In this document: piece after piece, positions 39,353-53,110 of the stretch
How positions within the stretch are numbered: the stretch's first letter is position 1
Layout of the letters: each line of letters begins with the position of its first letter
Source: Diprion similis
Taxonomy: Eukaryota; Arthropoda; Insecta; Hymenoptera; Diprionidae
Assembly (NCBI RefSeq): GCF_021155765.1
Contig: NC_060112.1
Location: forward strand, 17,298,001 to 17,362,000
DNA: 64,000 nt
Reading direction: 5' to 3'
Position numbers and translations under genes: made by a program
The notes under the pieces: model-generated
Seen by the model: the letters and a program-made list of their open reading frames with translations, nothing else
Database searches by the model: none
What the model was told of the DNA's origin: nothing

Positions 39353-41292
39353 TCAGTAAAAGTCGTAGAGCAAGTAACGGTGCAGCGACTGAGGCAGCTG
39401 AAGACTATCGACTATTTTCGGCAGTCCGGGGCCGCACAGTTTCCGGACAATTAGACGAGCCTGATGCGTTAAAGGCAGCGGAGTTTGGGCCGCCTCCATG
39501 ACCAGGGCCCTCTGGGCGTCGGTGAGGCTGCTGGATCTGCGAATCATGCAAGGATCAAAGCTCTCCGCGGCTTCAAGGAGGGCGCGGAGGAGGAGCGGCT
39601 TGTCCGCCGTGTTTTGTAAGGAATTTAAAATCCCGTGAGGATCGCGATACTGGGTTTTTATTACGACCCTGGCGCCGTATTTCAAGAGGAGGGCCACCAC
39701 CTCCACCGACGGATTCTCGTTCGAGGCGACGTACTCTGCAAGGACAGGACGCAGCGCAGGACCCTCGTCGCTTCTGATCACCAGATTAGGATCTGCGCCT
39801 CGCTCCAGGAGCATGCTCAGTATCTCAAGACGATTTGGGATGTTATCCGCGCACGCGACGTGCAGCGGAGATCCGATGATAGGCGATGATGCGTTTACGT
39901 TTGCTCCTGAGAAAAAAATGGCTGTTGGTACGCGGTTCGTTCCCTTTTCACATAGAAGGAGTTACTTTGAATCTGAACTGAGGATGCACTTTTAAACGAC
40001 TCGAACGGCTCTGAGGTGAGTCGGTCATGTTTAAAGAGGGATGCTTATCTTCAATGCAGCACTCAAGTGGGTATTAAGCTTATAAGTATAAGTAGCCACT
40101 CAACGTGTCATACAATAATTCACTTTTTAATCTCTGGAACGAAAGCCCTGCACTCTGATACAAGTCTATAAAATTTTGATAGACAATTAATCTTCGTGCT
40201 AAATGGCTTGAATTGAATTGCATTTCGTTGCAAACAACTTTCATCGAAATTAAGACGGTGACAAACATATTAATCGATGACAGGAAGTGGTATAAGAAGC
40301 TGTTACGGATGCCAGCAATAAAATTCTCCTGCAACGACATAACGATCCAATAAAGTATCTCTTACCTGCGTTTAAAAGCATTTCAACAATGCTCGGGTCT
40401 CCCTTGAGGATGGCCAGGTCCAAGGCTGACGGCTTCTGATAATCGGGCCCCAGGTCTAGCCTGGCACCTTGCTTCAATAGCAGATTGATCACCTCTGGAT
40501 CTCCTCCAAGAATGGCGTAATGCAAAACTGTCCGATAATCGTGCCTGGCATCGGCGTAATCATTCACGCTAGCGCCGTAGCTCAGCAAGAGCAAGACCGA
40601 GGTCACACCCTAAAAGGCACAGTTGATTAACGGGTCAGAGACATTGGGTTCCAAGCCCTTGACAAGGACCTACTGTACATACACATTGTGTAAACGGATC
40701 ATCTTACCTGCGGTAACCGTGCGGCTTTCATGAGCGGCGTAAGTCCAGCGCGATCTCTGGTATTTGGTAAAGCACCGAAAGCCAGGAGGAGCTCTAAACA
40801 CTCCAGATCTATCGGTGATACCAGATTTATCTCCGAGCCAAAAAAGTATCGCTTGTTCGGGTTGGCACCGGCCTCTAGAAGCACCCTGGCCACCTCGATG
40901 TGGCGATTCCTGAGGGCGAGTCTGAGGGGCTCGTCGCAAAGCATCGTCCTGGGAAAAAGCTCTCCGGTATCGGCACGGTGGTCGACCTTGGCCCCATATT
41001 TCAGGAGCAGCTTCACCAAGTCCAAATAGCCGTGTTCGGCGGCGAGATGGAGCGCCGAGTAGCCGCACTCGTCGATGGCGTCGATGTCTGCTCCCCGGAC
41101 CAGCAGAAGTTGTGCGGCTTCCTCGTACCTCTGCCAAACGGCGTAGTGCAAAGGTCGAAGACCCTGGGTTACCGGCTCGTTCGGCTTTGCACCACATGCG
41201 AGAAGGATACGAATCTCGTCCAGAGTTTGCATGCGAATTATCGAGTCGGCCAATTCGCGCTGCAGGGGGTTGGCTATGCACTCCGAAGGCAT
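39353..41292 (-). CDS. Ankyrin-repeat and SOCS-box protein (ASB-like)
   Basis: Three coding exons, 40708-41292, 40366-40609 and 39353-39906, join in frame (CAG|gtaaga to ttttag|GGT; GCAG|gtaaga to ctcag|GAGCA) to give 460 codons. Several ankyrin repeats are plain: GLRPLHYAVWQRYEEAAQLL, GYSALHLAAEHGYLDLVKLL, LRLALRNRHIEVARVLLEAG, TVLHYAILGGDPEVINLLLK, ALDLAILKGDPSIVEMLL and a further one in exon 3 beginning SPLHVACADN. The last 40 or so residues, with LPLTHQARLIVRKLCGP and LPQSLHRYLLYDF, match the SOCS box, which recruits Elongin B/C and Cullin 5. The likely role is a substrate adaptor of a Cullin-5 ubiquitin ligase; the substrate is unknown. An acceptor (cacacag) sits directly before the ATG at 41292, so at least one untranslated 5' exon lies upstream, perhaps near 44.5 kb. 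Confidence 0.85.
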
Positions 41293-44200
41293 CTGTGTGC
41301 AGATTGCGAAAAAAATATTGCCTCATTCGGTATAAGTAAGTAAGAGAGAACGAACTTGTACGTCACACTTGATGCGATGAGAATGACGATGTAGCGTTTC
41401 GAATTGTTCGGGGCGTTTGTGATCGTAATTCAGACCCAACAATTGTGCCACAACTGAGTCGAAAAGTTTCTTCAGAGCTTTTTTAACGATTGTCAGAATT
41501 TTGTAGAAACCGACAAGAGAATTCAAAAGACTCGTTATACTTGATCAATTACTGAAATAAGAAAACTGGTATCCATCTCTATTGTTACTTGACCGAGTGA
41601 TTTTAAATTGAAAACTCAGTAATCGTTTCGTATTTGAACAAAAAAAAAAATTAACGGCGGGGATAATTTCCTCCTTGTTAGTTTGGAAATTTAAAGCAAA
41701 GGTTTTTCTTGCTATCCTGATCATCATTGCGAATCACTTACCACAAAAATTGCTTTTGTGATATCGGCGTTCAAACAATGAAGCACAGGTATTTCTCGAG
41801 TTTGATGACATCGGTCGACCATAAGTTATGATGATGTATATGCATGTGCTATTACGATGTGTATGATTTACAAACAAGCAGGCAGCGAAGATGAAGAACA
41901 ACTCTTGGCTCGACGAGGGTAGTAATTTAATGAACGGCAGTTCGTTAGTTATGCTCTATGTATAGAAATCTGAACACATGTCGACAGATTTCTCATGCCA
42001 AAGTGTCTTAATTTATTAGCTGTATAATTTTCCGATAGTCCTTAGACCTGTAAAACAGTTTTTACATGCATATTCCAGATCAGATGTTTATCCAATTTTG
42101 GAATAGGATATATAGAAACCTTTTTTCATCGAGCTGCAGTGCACGATACATTTTGAAATAATTGTACTCTATTCCGGTTGCGACGAAGAGCACGTGTCTC
42201 TCTTGTCACCCTAACTTTATAATTAAAATCAATCTGATCTCGTTGAGATATGATTATGAGTATAATTTCTTATTCCAGACACTTTCAGCCCCCGTATATG
42301 CATAGTTGTCAGTGTGAAATATGACTATGCGGCGATTGATGAAAATGAACGATTATACACAGAGTAAAAAAGTCTAAACATAATAAGGCATGCAGACAAT
42401 CGTGCATCACATGAATATTTGTCGTCGTGTATCATCGTATTGATGAAATATATACGCACTTTGGTATACTTATACGTTCAAGTTCTTATTCACGCGTTAA
42501 AACCAAACGATCTGAAATATCAAAGAAAAATGATTATTTTAAAAATTGTTGCAGGATAAGAAAAATCGATTGATGTACAAACTATTTACAGCTAAATGTA
42601 CGTCGTTGAGTGCATTGGAAGGAACGTTGTCACGAAATGCCGCGTATTATAGGCGACGATGGCTACAACAACGCATAATCAGAGGGAATCCCCAAAACAC
42701 GTTGTTTTTCACACGGTTAACCCGTATTTATAGACGAATATACAAAGATATATGTATATATATGTATGTATGTATGTATATGGCTCATACACGTGTCTGT
42801 TCAAATAATAGGTACATAGTAAAATGTGACTGACACCAACTAGGTGTATACTGTATAGGTATGGTGGATAAACCTCCTGCACCCCACGAAAGTGCAAAGC
42901 GCTCCTTGACCCTTGTTCCATAAATAAATTCGAATTTGCGGGAAGCACAGTCGAGATCGTTTGCTGTGTCTCTGGTGTATAAGTTGAAAGCTTCCGAGCC
43001 ACAACAGAAACGCTTGCCAAATTCTATCGGGAGCGCCAAAAGGACACCGTGCCGGAAACGACGCAATTGAAGAATCATCAATCACATCTAAAAATCACGC
43101 TGCTAAAATCACGCAGTCTGGCCTAAGATTTTTCTATAATGGCCACACAATCGCCGGCAGACAACTTCGAAGTATTTCATACACGCTCGTCATGCCAATG
43201 TAATCCTGCCAAAAACGCATACCGTACGCCTCAATTGACCTCCTGCTTACAACCCTGACTTTTCTATGTGCCCCGATATGCAAACAGGTCAACGACAAGG
43301 TTGCGCAGCTCGTATATATTATGTCAAACATCTATAAGTTGCGATGGATTCAAGCCGATGCAGTTAAACTATCACCCAGTGAAGAAAATTGTCTTTATTT
43401 TCTTTCCGCATAATGCACGCATACATGGCATTATAAATTATAAAAATTGTGAAAGTGCCACGATGGGAAGAATTCTAACGCTCTATTTTTGACTCCGGCA
43501 TAGTTCAAATAAATACCAGATTTCACTCTGGTTCCTACAACGTGAATTATTTCTTCCTTGACCATCCCACCATCATCTTAATTTAGCACAAGGAAAAGAA
43601 AAAAGATGTATAATGCTGGCTCACATGTAGCAACCAACTGCGGCGTACCATTTCCGCAGATATAAAATATATCTTTGCCGATCACGTATGCCTTCAATGT
43701 CTTGCACACGCTTCCTATGGCGACATATACCTGGATTTTATCACCGAAATTTCATAGGAACGCAATACCAAATTACTGAATACCAATTACACTTTGAAAA
43801 TCGGCACGACGAACGTTACAAAAACTTCATTAAACCCAAAAAATTGCATTGAGCTGTCAGTTAATTGTATTAATAATTTGTAAAAGTGCCGTTCTTTCAT
43901 TTACTCAAGTTAAAAACATAATGTTTCAGCCAGCCACTGTGCGCCGTTAATTACTTCACTTTCACAACGCTAATAGGTAATAGGCACTTCGCAGCTTTTG
44001 CCGAGTCGCTGATAAGCTGTCATTTTCACAGGAATTGGTTTGGGCGTGATGGGTGCACGTACAGTACAGGTGACCGTGTGAATTAAGTTTCGGTTCACCG
44101 AATTAAGCCACAAATCCACTTGTCACAATAAAAGCAATCAACGCAAGGTTTGCAACAAAGGAAAAACGTGTGGGAATTAAAAATTCGACGACGACGGCAG

Positions 44201-44498
44201 TACTTGACCGGATGACTTTACACACCTCATGATTGATCTATCAGTACTAAAAATTTTCTACTGGATAGCATTATGAAAAGGTACGAGAATTTGACGATAA
44301 CTCAATACACGCATCGTGACGATAGAGAAACGTCAAATCATCCAACAAGTAGCCTTCTAGGTACGAAGAAAACACGTCGGTCAGCTGGACCGATATTCAA
44401 ATGACCGGATTGTCACGCGCGGAAAAATACTCACAATAAGCAGCATTGATACAATATGAAATACGGTTATTCGAATGTAGGATCTATTATTTACTCAC
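41293..44498. other. Probable 5' intron of the ankyrin/SOCS gene
   Basis: The acceptor at the ankyrin/SOCS start codon and a minus-strand donor (gtgagt) at 44493-44498 would make this one intron of about 3.2 kb. It is AT-rich, with a TATG/TA microsatellite at about 42745-42782. Overlapping small frames at 42709-43085 have no recognisable domain. Confidence 0.35.
42745..42782. repeat. TATG/TA microsatellite
   Basis: Run of tatatatg and gtatgtatgtat units. Simple repeat in a probable intron. Confidence 0.75.
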
Positions 44499-44770
44499 AT
44501 CAAAGATAGTGCGATGTTCCAGCATGTAGGATTAATATTATGAACTGCCTTCCTCGTCGGGATGTCGGTCCTATTTAAAGCTTTGAACGGCAATTCGTCC
44601 CAAAATAACACAAAGGGATCACGAGGGCTAAGAGCGGAGCTTGCGCCGCGCAGGAGAAATACACGCGTCGCGACGCCCCTGCTACGCAATTTTCCGCGGG
44701 CAGTGCCGTCGAGCCCGACGCGCAGCGTCCCGACGCTAGTTCTATTGGTTCAGCGTGTATTCACGTGAAC
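44499..44770 (-). promoter_or_regulatory. GC-rich promoter-like block and candidate 5' exon of the ankyrin/SOCS gene
   Basis: A locally GC-rich block with several promoter-type signals: CACGTG (44762-44767), a CCAAT box on the minus strand (ATTGG at 44744-44748) and CG-rich sequence at 44630-44735. A good minus-strand donor (gtgagt) follows position 44499. An untranslated exon spliced to the acceptor at the ankyrin/SOCS ATG is the simplest reading. A coding exon is unlikely: the open frame here would enter the next exon in the wrong phase and stop within a few codons. Confidence 0.35.
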
Positions 44771-46900
44771 TTGTTATTATTTTGGTATACGAATGATAAA
44801 CATTGCTCGGACACTGCGACGTGGATGACCCTATAACAGAAATTGCGCACTGCAATCGAATTTAGGACACCGTGTTGCTGTTATTTTATTTATTTTTATT
44901 TTATTTTTATATTACTCGTGAGGATCGACGTTTCAGCTGGCGAAGCGCGTGCAACTTTCAACAAATACAAATGTATATACCTACTATATTATTGACTATG
45001 CCAGGACACTCGGGTTGCAATTGTGTGACACTTGTCACAGCGCAACGAAGATTGTTCCTCTAATGAATGCATCGCATTCTTTATATTCTATTTTTAATTT
45101 TATACCATATAAAGTTTTTCATTGTCATATACTACGTGTCTAACAGTATTGTGTTAGAACTGGATCAGTGTTTAATTTGATGTCGAATTACCTTAAAAAC
45201 TCACTTGCGCCCACAATATATCATAGTTTCGTAGAATAGAAAAATTCGATCATAAAGGTACCAATCTCCCATACAACGATTGGTTTCAATAATCGAAATC
45301 AAGATCCACCAAAAAACGATTAAAATTCAAGATTTCTTGCAAGTAGCAACACTTTGAAAATCGCTTCAAATGCAAATACGAAAGAGCCGAATGTGTAGCC
45401 ATTGTCACACAAACTTTAATACACTAATTGCGAATTGTTCAAGTCCTGTTTGTGTAATAATAAAAAATCTCTACAAAAAGAATGGAAAATCCATTTTCCC
45501 CTTATTTAAATCATACATTGAATACTTTGATTAACGTGATTAACTGACTTTTAAATTAAAAACAAGAGAGAAGTACTTAGATACGTTGCTATATGCATAA
45601 AAACCATGTTTGTTTTTCATTCTGTCTAGAATAATCATCCTGTTGTTAAAGGCGTTTCTGCTGATGTCAAATTCTCGGTACTCTTTATTTATACCAAACT
45701 TTAGTTAGAACTTTCAGACAACAATCCGCGTGCCCAAATTGTCTGCAGCGAAATTTGAAGAAGGGAAATCCAGCCATCCTCGCAATCATACATTCGATGC
45801 TTTGTTTATATGAAGCCTCGTTGAAACGTATATTAAGTCTGATAATAATGTATGTATAATAGTAATATACACTTTCGAATTAGCTGAACTAATTAATATT
45901 AATTGATAGCGCACCTAATAACCTTAAATAAGTGGAAAATTAAGTGTGAAAGTTCAATTCTAATTCTGTAAATTTTACATAAATATCAAATTATTATATG
46001 ATCAATTTTGTACAATGCTAGAAAACTACTTGCACATCCTGAATTCGTGAATCGAGCAAACGGTTTAAAGCGTGCATTCTGTTTCTGAAGACGAGATGGC
46101 TTTAAAGCTAGAACCCCAAAATATCCAGTGCTTCTTCTGAACTCTCAAGGCCACCGAGGTCGTCATTCCCCTATTAAAATGCACGTGCAATACACATTTC
46201 TTCCCGCTTCCTCAATCCGTATGGACGCGTGAGAATCTGACGACGAGAGCCAGAATTATTAATTATATTCACAACTCCAGGTGTAATAATTTTACGTTTT
46301 ACAAAAAATTAGGTGAGATCCTTGAAAATTAAAGGTACAGCTTTCGCCGGCCACTCTGAAATATCTGCAGTTGCCAAAAAATGAAACTCATTTTCCAGAA
46401 TTTCAAAACGTTTCAAAAATTCTACCACGCGTAATGATCTCTGGAAAATTATGTGTAGTCAAAGTTACTCAATTGATTCTAAAAACCTGTATTCATCATT
46501 GTATTTGAGATTTGGTTAATGATTTTTGGTAACTTTGGGTTTAATATCAAAATAATTCACTCGCTGTAAATTATATGAAAGAGAATATTTAAGTGTGAAT
46601 AATACAATAATGATCTATGATTCGATTTCGTAGAGATCTCTTTGATTACTTTCTATAAATTTCTCGTAAATTTTAGTACTAGTACGATAGTGTATGTGAC
46701 AATAAACGTATCTAGATTGAAGAATCAATAAGATAGTTTCAAATGATCAATAATAATATATGGCCATGTTATTTTTGTGATTACTTTTATTAAGAAATAC
46801 TTTGCACTTAATAAATGCCTTATTTTGTAACTAATAATAACCATTATCATCATCGTCGTCGTCATCATTAACGGTATCATCATTATAGTTATTATTATTA

Positions 46901-46946
<46 letters not shown>

Positions 46947-49900
46947 CATCATCATCATCATCATTACCATACTGCTGCTCTAAGTTTCTAATTCGAAGCA
47001 TGCTTCACTAACACATCTTACACGTTCTTAAAATTAAGTAATCGTATATTCTTAAAACGTGAATCATCATTTCATAAAAATGAAGGAAAATACTTTGATT
47101 TTAAGAATCTGGCAAATTTTTTCTTTCTTTCTCCTTAGCTGCTAAAAAAAACATCGCTGGCAACTTATATGGCTAATGATCTAAAAAAAAGATTTTTCTA
47201 CAATTGGTAAATTTCTATGTAGAGTAAATATGTTCACTTGAACAGAAACATAATAGATACTTATATACCTATAATATATACCTGATTCGCGATTCATATA
47301 GCGGATTATGATATCAAAACACATAGGCGTAGCTGAATTATATCCGGAATTATTCGTGATGCAGTAAGAATTGTACAGTAAGCCAACTAATGTTTTTAGT
47401 GTGACCCAAACTTCGATGACTTTCAGACTAAAACAGATGTGGCAAGTGCGGATATGATAGATCGTTATCAAATAATAATACTATGATACTTGATGGCCAA
47501 ATCGCAGTATATGTTTAATTATAACGGTGAAGTTGAGAATGAAATAATTTTGTAGTAATATTTACTATCAATTAGTTAATTGTTTTGACTTTGAAACATA
47601 GTTTTTGCTATCGACACAGGAACATTCTCATTTTTGAAAAAGACGAATTTTTTGGCAGTTAAAAAAATTTACAAATACTATTTCCAAAAAAGTGAGACAT
47701 TGGAAATTATGCTCTGTAAATACTTGATTCTATGTCCCATTTTTCTGGTTGCTATTTTACAACAATTCGGATTTATGAAGTAAATATCGATGAAACATGA
47801 TTAGGGTCGAAAGATTGTTTGATTAAACATGAATTGACAAAGAGCGAACTCAGCCAGGTTTCTTGCTTTAATTTTTGAACCGAACTTTGGCAACTGAATA
47901 ATACAATTACGGAAATAATTAATAAAGCGTCGAACCAGGATTTTCAGCTGCTAGTAGTATCTACAAATAATAATACCTAACTCGGTAGAAATGGGTAATT
48001 GATAAATAATAAATGATAGAAATTAAATAGAATTAGCATAATAAAAAATGGCTAAATATGCATATAGTATATCCTAATAGCGGCTTTGACAATAATCATT
48101 AAGTATTTTCCACGCTTGTTTGATTGTTGTTTAGTTACACGTTATGAAATATTATTATACACATGAGTATGACACGGATTACCGCTAGAAAATAAAGACA
48201 CAAACACTGTGAACCTTACTGGTTCAACATTTTTGCTAATCTTACAAATGCGTTATGTATGCCATTAAAGAATTAATTATTCTTCATTGGTTTGAAATAC
48301 TGGGTTCAATAATCTTTATAAAATCTTTCTTGACTGGAAGCTTAGGACAATAATTTGTACCTAAGAGTATACAGAAGAAGTGCTGAACATCGAATCGAAA
48401 ATCATTTCTTAAATTCATTTATCGTAAAGCCACGGCAAACTGTAACACTTGAGATAAATTAATTCTGACGGATTTTTGTGAGTCATATTTTTTTCAAACT
48501 GAAACCTACATTCCATTTAACATGGGATGCTCCATATATTACGAATGGATTTTTAGTTCCTATGAGAAAATGGCTGTAAGAATTCTTTAGATTCGTTAAA
48601 ACAGTAGACATAAGCCGAAAATGACGTAAAACTATTTTCTCCTAAATATTTTCTACACCTCAATTTTTCTGAGACAGTTGTATGCAAAACAAATCAAAAC
48701 GTATCATAATCTGGTTTCTGTTGATTAACATGACTGCCAGTTTGTTTAATGATATGTAATCGTGGATTACATTACTGTGATCACGTAACATTGTAAATGC
48801 TTTTTGAAAGCTTTGAAAATTCAATTACTATCATCAAACAGTAAGAAAATAATTTGATATATGTTCCTTTGTTCAGCACTATTATCTGTGGAACACTCTC
48901 AACTAATATGGTTCGATTTTATTGCATAGTATGGAAAAATATGATTCTATCAAAATGTTATTTAACAAAGGCAATACATCGCTCTCTACAACTTCAAATG
49001 TAGTCATTATTGTTGCCTATTAGACAAAACTTTTCTGAAAGGCCAAACCAACTTCAACAAAAATGATAGATAAAAAATTATAATTATGATTTTCTTCCAT
49101 CATTTTTGTTAAAAATGGTAAAATTATTTTGTTTTATTCTTTCTACTCTCTATTTAAAACTTTACGTTTGTACACTATTGCATAATAAGCATTGATTAAT
49201 TTACTATATGTCATGATTCCTCATTTTTTTCGTGGTGCCTATCAAAGCTAAACAGTTATCTCTGAAAGAATATCGATCTAATTACTCGTTACCATATAAT
49301 TTAACAATATATTTATCAGTGTATTTGCATAGTTTATGAGAAATGGCCAGAAAGAACTCACTTTTCATGATAAAGTGCCTACAAAAATATCTGTATAAGG
49401 ATAGGGGGGCTGCGATTACTAAGTTATTACTAATTAATTAAGTATTCTCAGTATCTCCAGTCTCAAACTTAGTTCTGTTATTATAATCATTAATATACGG
49501 TCAGTATCACAAAAGCAATTTTCAGGCTTTATCTTCAGTCACTGCATTGTTCAATTTCTTAATATGTTGTATACAGAGGAATGATAAAGTAGCAATAATT
49601 GCATCATGTTAAGCTGCATTTTTGTCTCTCAAAGCTTCATAGACCTGGGTTTCTCATTCAAATTTCATTTATAATTCTGTAAACCAAGTTCAAGACTGAA
49701 ACTGAACCAAAATACATCGTACAAGTATTTTCCAGACTTAACTTAAACGAATTGGTTTTACACGATATAAGACATGCAATAATTCGAAGCTGAAATTCAA
49801 CTATACAGGCACTTCAGTGTCCTGCATTGGGTTTTGTCTATCAGTGAAATAGTTGAGCTAATGGTGAATTATATGATCACGGATGGGCCAGTGATGGCTG

Positions 49901-51019
49901 AGAACTTGCCGTCTCGAATAAAATTTATATGGTAAATCTGAAAAACATTTTTACGATGAGTATATACATACGCGAGCTGTTCGAGACTCATAATAGAGAG
50001 TGAGGCATATTATTTTCGACTATTTCTGGCTCCAAGCATGAACTATTAAATACTTAACTTATTATTAGCTCCAACAAATATGTTAGATTTTTTTATTTCT
50101 ACGAAAATAGTCTAGTTGATAATACGCAATGGGAAGAAAAGTGTTATTTTTTAGATGTCACCTTAAAATTTTGCTAGCGTAAATCCTATGATGATGATTT
50201 TTACTTGCGAATAGTAACTTATTTCATAAGGCAACGATTGAGTGAAGCAAATGATAGTCATTTTAATATTATAACAAAAAAAAATGTACAAACTAAAAAT
50301 GGATCATTGTTAATGCCAATATACGAAAGAGAGTAACGGGCATAATCATAATTTACAATTTGAGCAATAAAAAAAAAATCGAATAAATCAAATATGTGAA
50401 AACATAGGAAAAATTATGTTCCGTGTAAGTACATAGAGCAATGTGCTGAGCCGATAGTAAAGCTGTACAAAATCTGTTAACGAGATTCGTTAACACAGTA
50501 GTAAACTATTTACCATCAATAAACGGGAATTGGCAAAAATAAACATTTTGCCAACAGTGTCATCGAAATACAGAGGTAGTCTTAGGCCTAGAAAATGGAT
50601 TAATAAATCTGGCAAATAATCTCTAATTTTTAAATCTCCAGTCTTGTGCTCCAGTCATTGAACGTCTAATAATTTTGAATTCATGAAAACAATATAATAC
50701 TAAAAATCTGAAACTATTTAAAGTAACATAGCTCATGCCTGATGCACAGTAGTGCAAGATTTCACCTCTCGCTAATATAATTCAATGGAGCATCCTTTAA
50801 TATACATTTACGTTCTCAATCATCGCACTGAATTCTCATTTCTCTGTAATGATCTTAGATTTTACCATCTTAACCATGTATCAGTAACTTAAAATGACTC
50901 GAAATCCAAGAAGTGGCATGGTTCCTATGAAAAATTAGTCCAGAACAGCTCCAAGATGTTGGAAATCAATCAATTTGACTTAACTGTAATCTAAGATCTC
51001 ACTACTTTTTAGGATAGCA
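44771..51019. other. AT-rich gene-poor stretch
   Basis: About 6.2 kb without a recognisable gene. Its right part is downstream of the minus-strand BTB-psq gene and may hold a long 3' UTR. The only standout is the ATT/ATC microsatellite at 46888-46967. Open frames are short and low in complexity. Confidence 0.5.
46888..46967. repeat. Compound ATT/ATC trinucleotide microsatellite
   Basis: About 80 bases of (ATT)n followed by (ATC)n, preceded by a smaller CAT/CGT cluster from 46846. On the minus strand it reads as poly-Ile/Met, an artefact of the repeat. Confidence 0.9.
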
Positions 51020-53110
51020 CTAAGGTAAACTGGTGTTCAGACTCTCCGGCAATCGGTAGTTCATCATGTGAAACGGTGGGCTCGCAGGACTACCTGGTTG
51101 ACTGTTCAGTCCAAGACTATTTGAGCCACGTCCACGTTTCCTCCTCTGTAAAATTCCCTTGCGCACCATGTAGAAACGGATCGTACTAATTGGGATGTTA
51201 TACTTTTCTGAAGCAACTTGGAACGTCATACCACGTGCGACCATGTCGGAAGCTTGTTTCAGCTCTTCTTCGGAACGGCGCTGTCGTCTTTGGTAGCCTA
51301 GAATAAATTGGCTCGCAATCACTGTTCTAAATATGCTAATTATGACATAGGTAGATTTTTAATTCATGAACGTTACGGTGTTCTTGTATTAAAAAAAAAA
51401 AAAACTTATTTCACATTGAAAATTAGATAATAGCATATCATGGTAACAACACTTTCACTCTGTGGAATTAGTGCGAGAAATTCACTGACCTTCAATTGCT
51501 GGAAACGGGCTACCTGGTGTGCAGTTGGTAGCACGAACCATACTAATAGTGTATGGTTTGTGATCATGATTGAATTGTTCATCGGGCTCCATTTTCACAA
51601 GCCCCGGAGTCTCAGTGAGAGTGGCTTCACAAGCGCTCAATGCTTTTTCCAGGTGGTGGAGTGCTTCGGTGTGTTCCATGTTAACAGAATTCTGAGTGTT
51701 TTGAGTTGCGCTGGGTGTTGCAGAAGGTGTTACTTGAGGAGATCCAATTGTCGGGGTGCACTCGAGAAAGTTTGAATTGTTTGCATCTATCATTGGCGTA
51801 TCTTCATTTTTCATATTCTCGATTGTTATTTGTTTTGTCGGAGTTGTTGGCGTCACAAGATTATTTGATTGTTGGGAACTGGATTCGGCATTCAGGTCCG
51901 GGTTGTCTTTTCCTTGATTCGATAGGCCACGTACCTATACAGCAGGTTTACAAGTAACTAAGCTGTACATGTAAAAAGTACTTTTTTTTCTTTAGAGAAT
52001 AGAGTGTGAAAACCTCAACATAAGGTTTTTGTCCATCGAAGTGTATGAGACTGGATAAATACTTTCAGAGATAGAATCTATACATCATAATTTGAAACAC
52101 TAGAACTCTAACATTAGTTGTCGCATGAGGTTCATTACTGTTTTGAAGATCTAACTAACAAATGAAAATATTAAATTGGTCACTATTTTTTGGTTGTCAT
52201 TGTTTGTGTCATTAGACCATGTCCCAATGACATTGTTTGTTTGCACTGTTACAGCAACTTCTTGAAAATAAGGAATTAAACATGGAACTAAAATTTTTAG
52301 GGAATGTATTTTTGCTAGACAACGAATATTTGAAATGTAAGTTTTTCACCCATCACTGATTTATCTATCACCTGAAGCTGCGTGTGTACAGATTTAGTAT
52401 TCAGGCCAAGAAAACGTTTCTTGAGTGTAGTTGAATAGCGATAAGAATAACATAGAATACATTATGTAAAAAATAGATAAAGATCCTAATAATTATACAC
52501 ATATACACACATACGTGAATATAAGATTAAATTGTAAAAAGATTAAACTTACGTTCAGCGTAAAGAGTGAGATAACAAGACGATTTGAAAATGACCTAAG
52601 TTTGATCGTATCTCTGAGAAGATATTATCTCTACATTTTAGCGAACTAATTCAAAAATATTTTTACTCAATAACAAATCAACCATATGATAATTCAAGAG
52701 AATAATGAAGATACCGCAGTCTGGAAATTGCCTACCTGTAAAGCTTCGGCAGCTTGCATCAGCTTTGCCAATTGCTGTTGTTCGACATAAACCTCTCCAC
52801 GGTACATGAATTCAACAAGCGCCTGAAGTTCCCACATTCTCATGTCACGCAGAAAAATTATTGGATGAGTGCACGGAATATCCAGAAGCAGTCGCTCTAG
52901 ATAATCGCTACAGGCAGATAGTACAACCTTGTGGCATTTTATAGAGCCACCGTCACAGGCCAGCGTGACATCAACAAACTGTTCGGAGCTCAACAATTTT
53001 GGAAATGCATTATGCATGTTAGATTGGTGGGAAGTCCATGACACGCAAAATTGCTGACGATCCCCACCAGGGTAATTACCCGCAGTAGGTAAATTGTTTC
53101 CGGATTCCAT
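51020..53110 (-). CDS. BTB/POZ and pipsqueak-type HTH transcription factor
   Basis: Three coding exons, 52736-53110, 51490-51934 and 51020-51297, join in frame (CAG|gtaggc; GAAG|gtcagt) to give 365 codons. Residues about 20-128 are a BTB/POZ dimerisation domain of the insect tramtrack/bric-a-brac class: FCVSWTSHQSNMHNAF, VDVTLACDGGSIKCHKVVLS, HPIIFLRDM, LVEFMYRGEV and, across the first junction, ALQVRGLS. Exon 2 is a Ser/Thr/Pro/Gln-rich linker. Exon 3 has a helix-turn-helix of the pipsqueak type (about 279-322: EEELKQASDMVARGMTFQVA, then YNIPISTIRFYMVRKG) and a basic tail, RRKRGRG. A nuclear DNA-binding regulator is the clear inference. I cannot name the orthologue. Alternative downstream exons, common in this class, could exist but none is evident. 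Confidence 0.88.

Noticed and set aside
40670-41343. Long overlapping frames (up to 218 codons) across ankyrin/SOCS exon 1
   Set aside because: They are other-frame shadows of a GC-rich exon whose own frame gives clear ankyrin repeats.
42709-43085. Three overlapping minus frames of 81-103 codons
   Set aside because: No domain, no splice context, and partly made from a TATG microsatellite.
46725-46970. 81-codon minus frame of Met/Ile repeats
   Set aside because: It is a translation of the ATT/ATC microsatellite.
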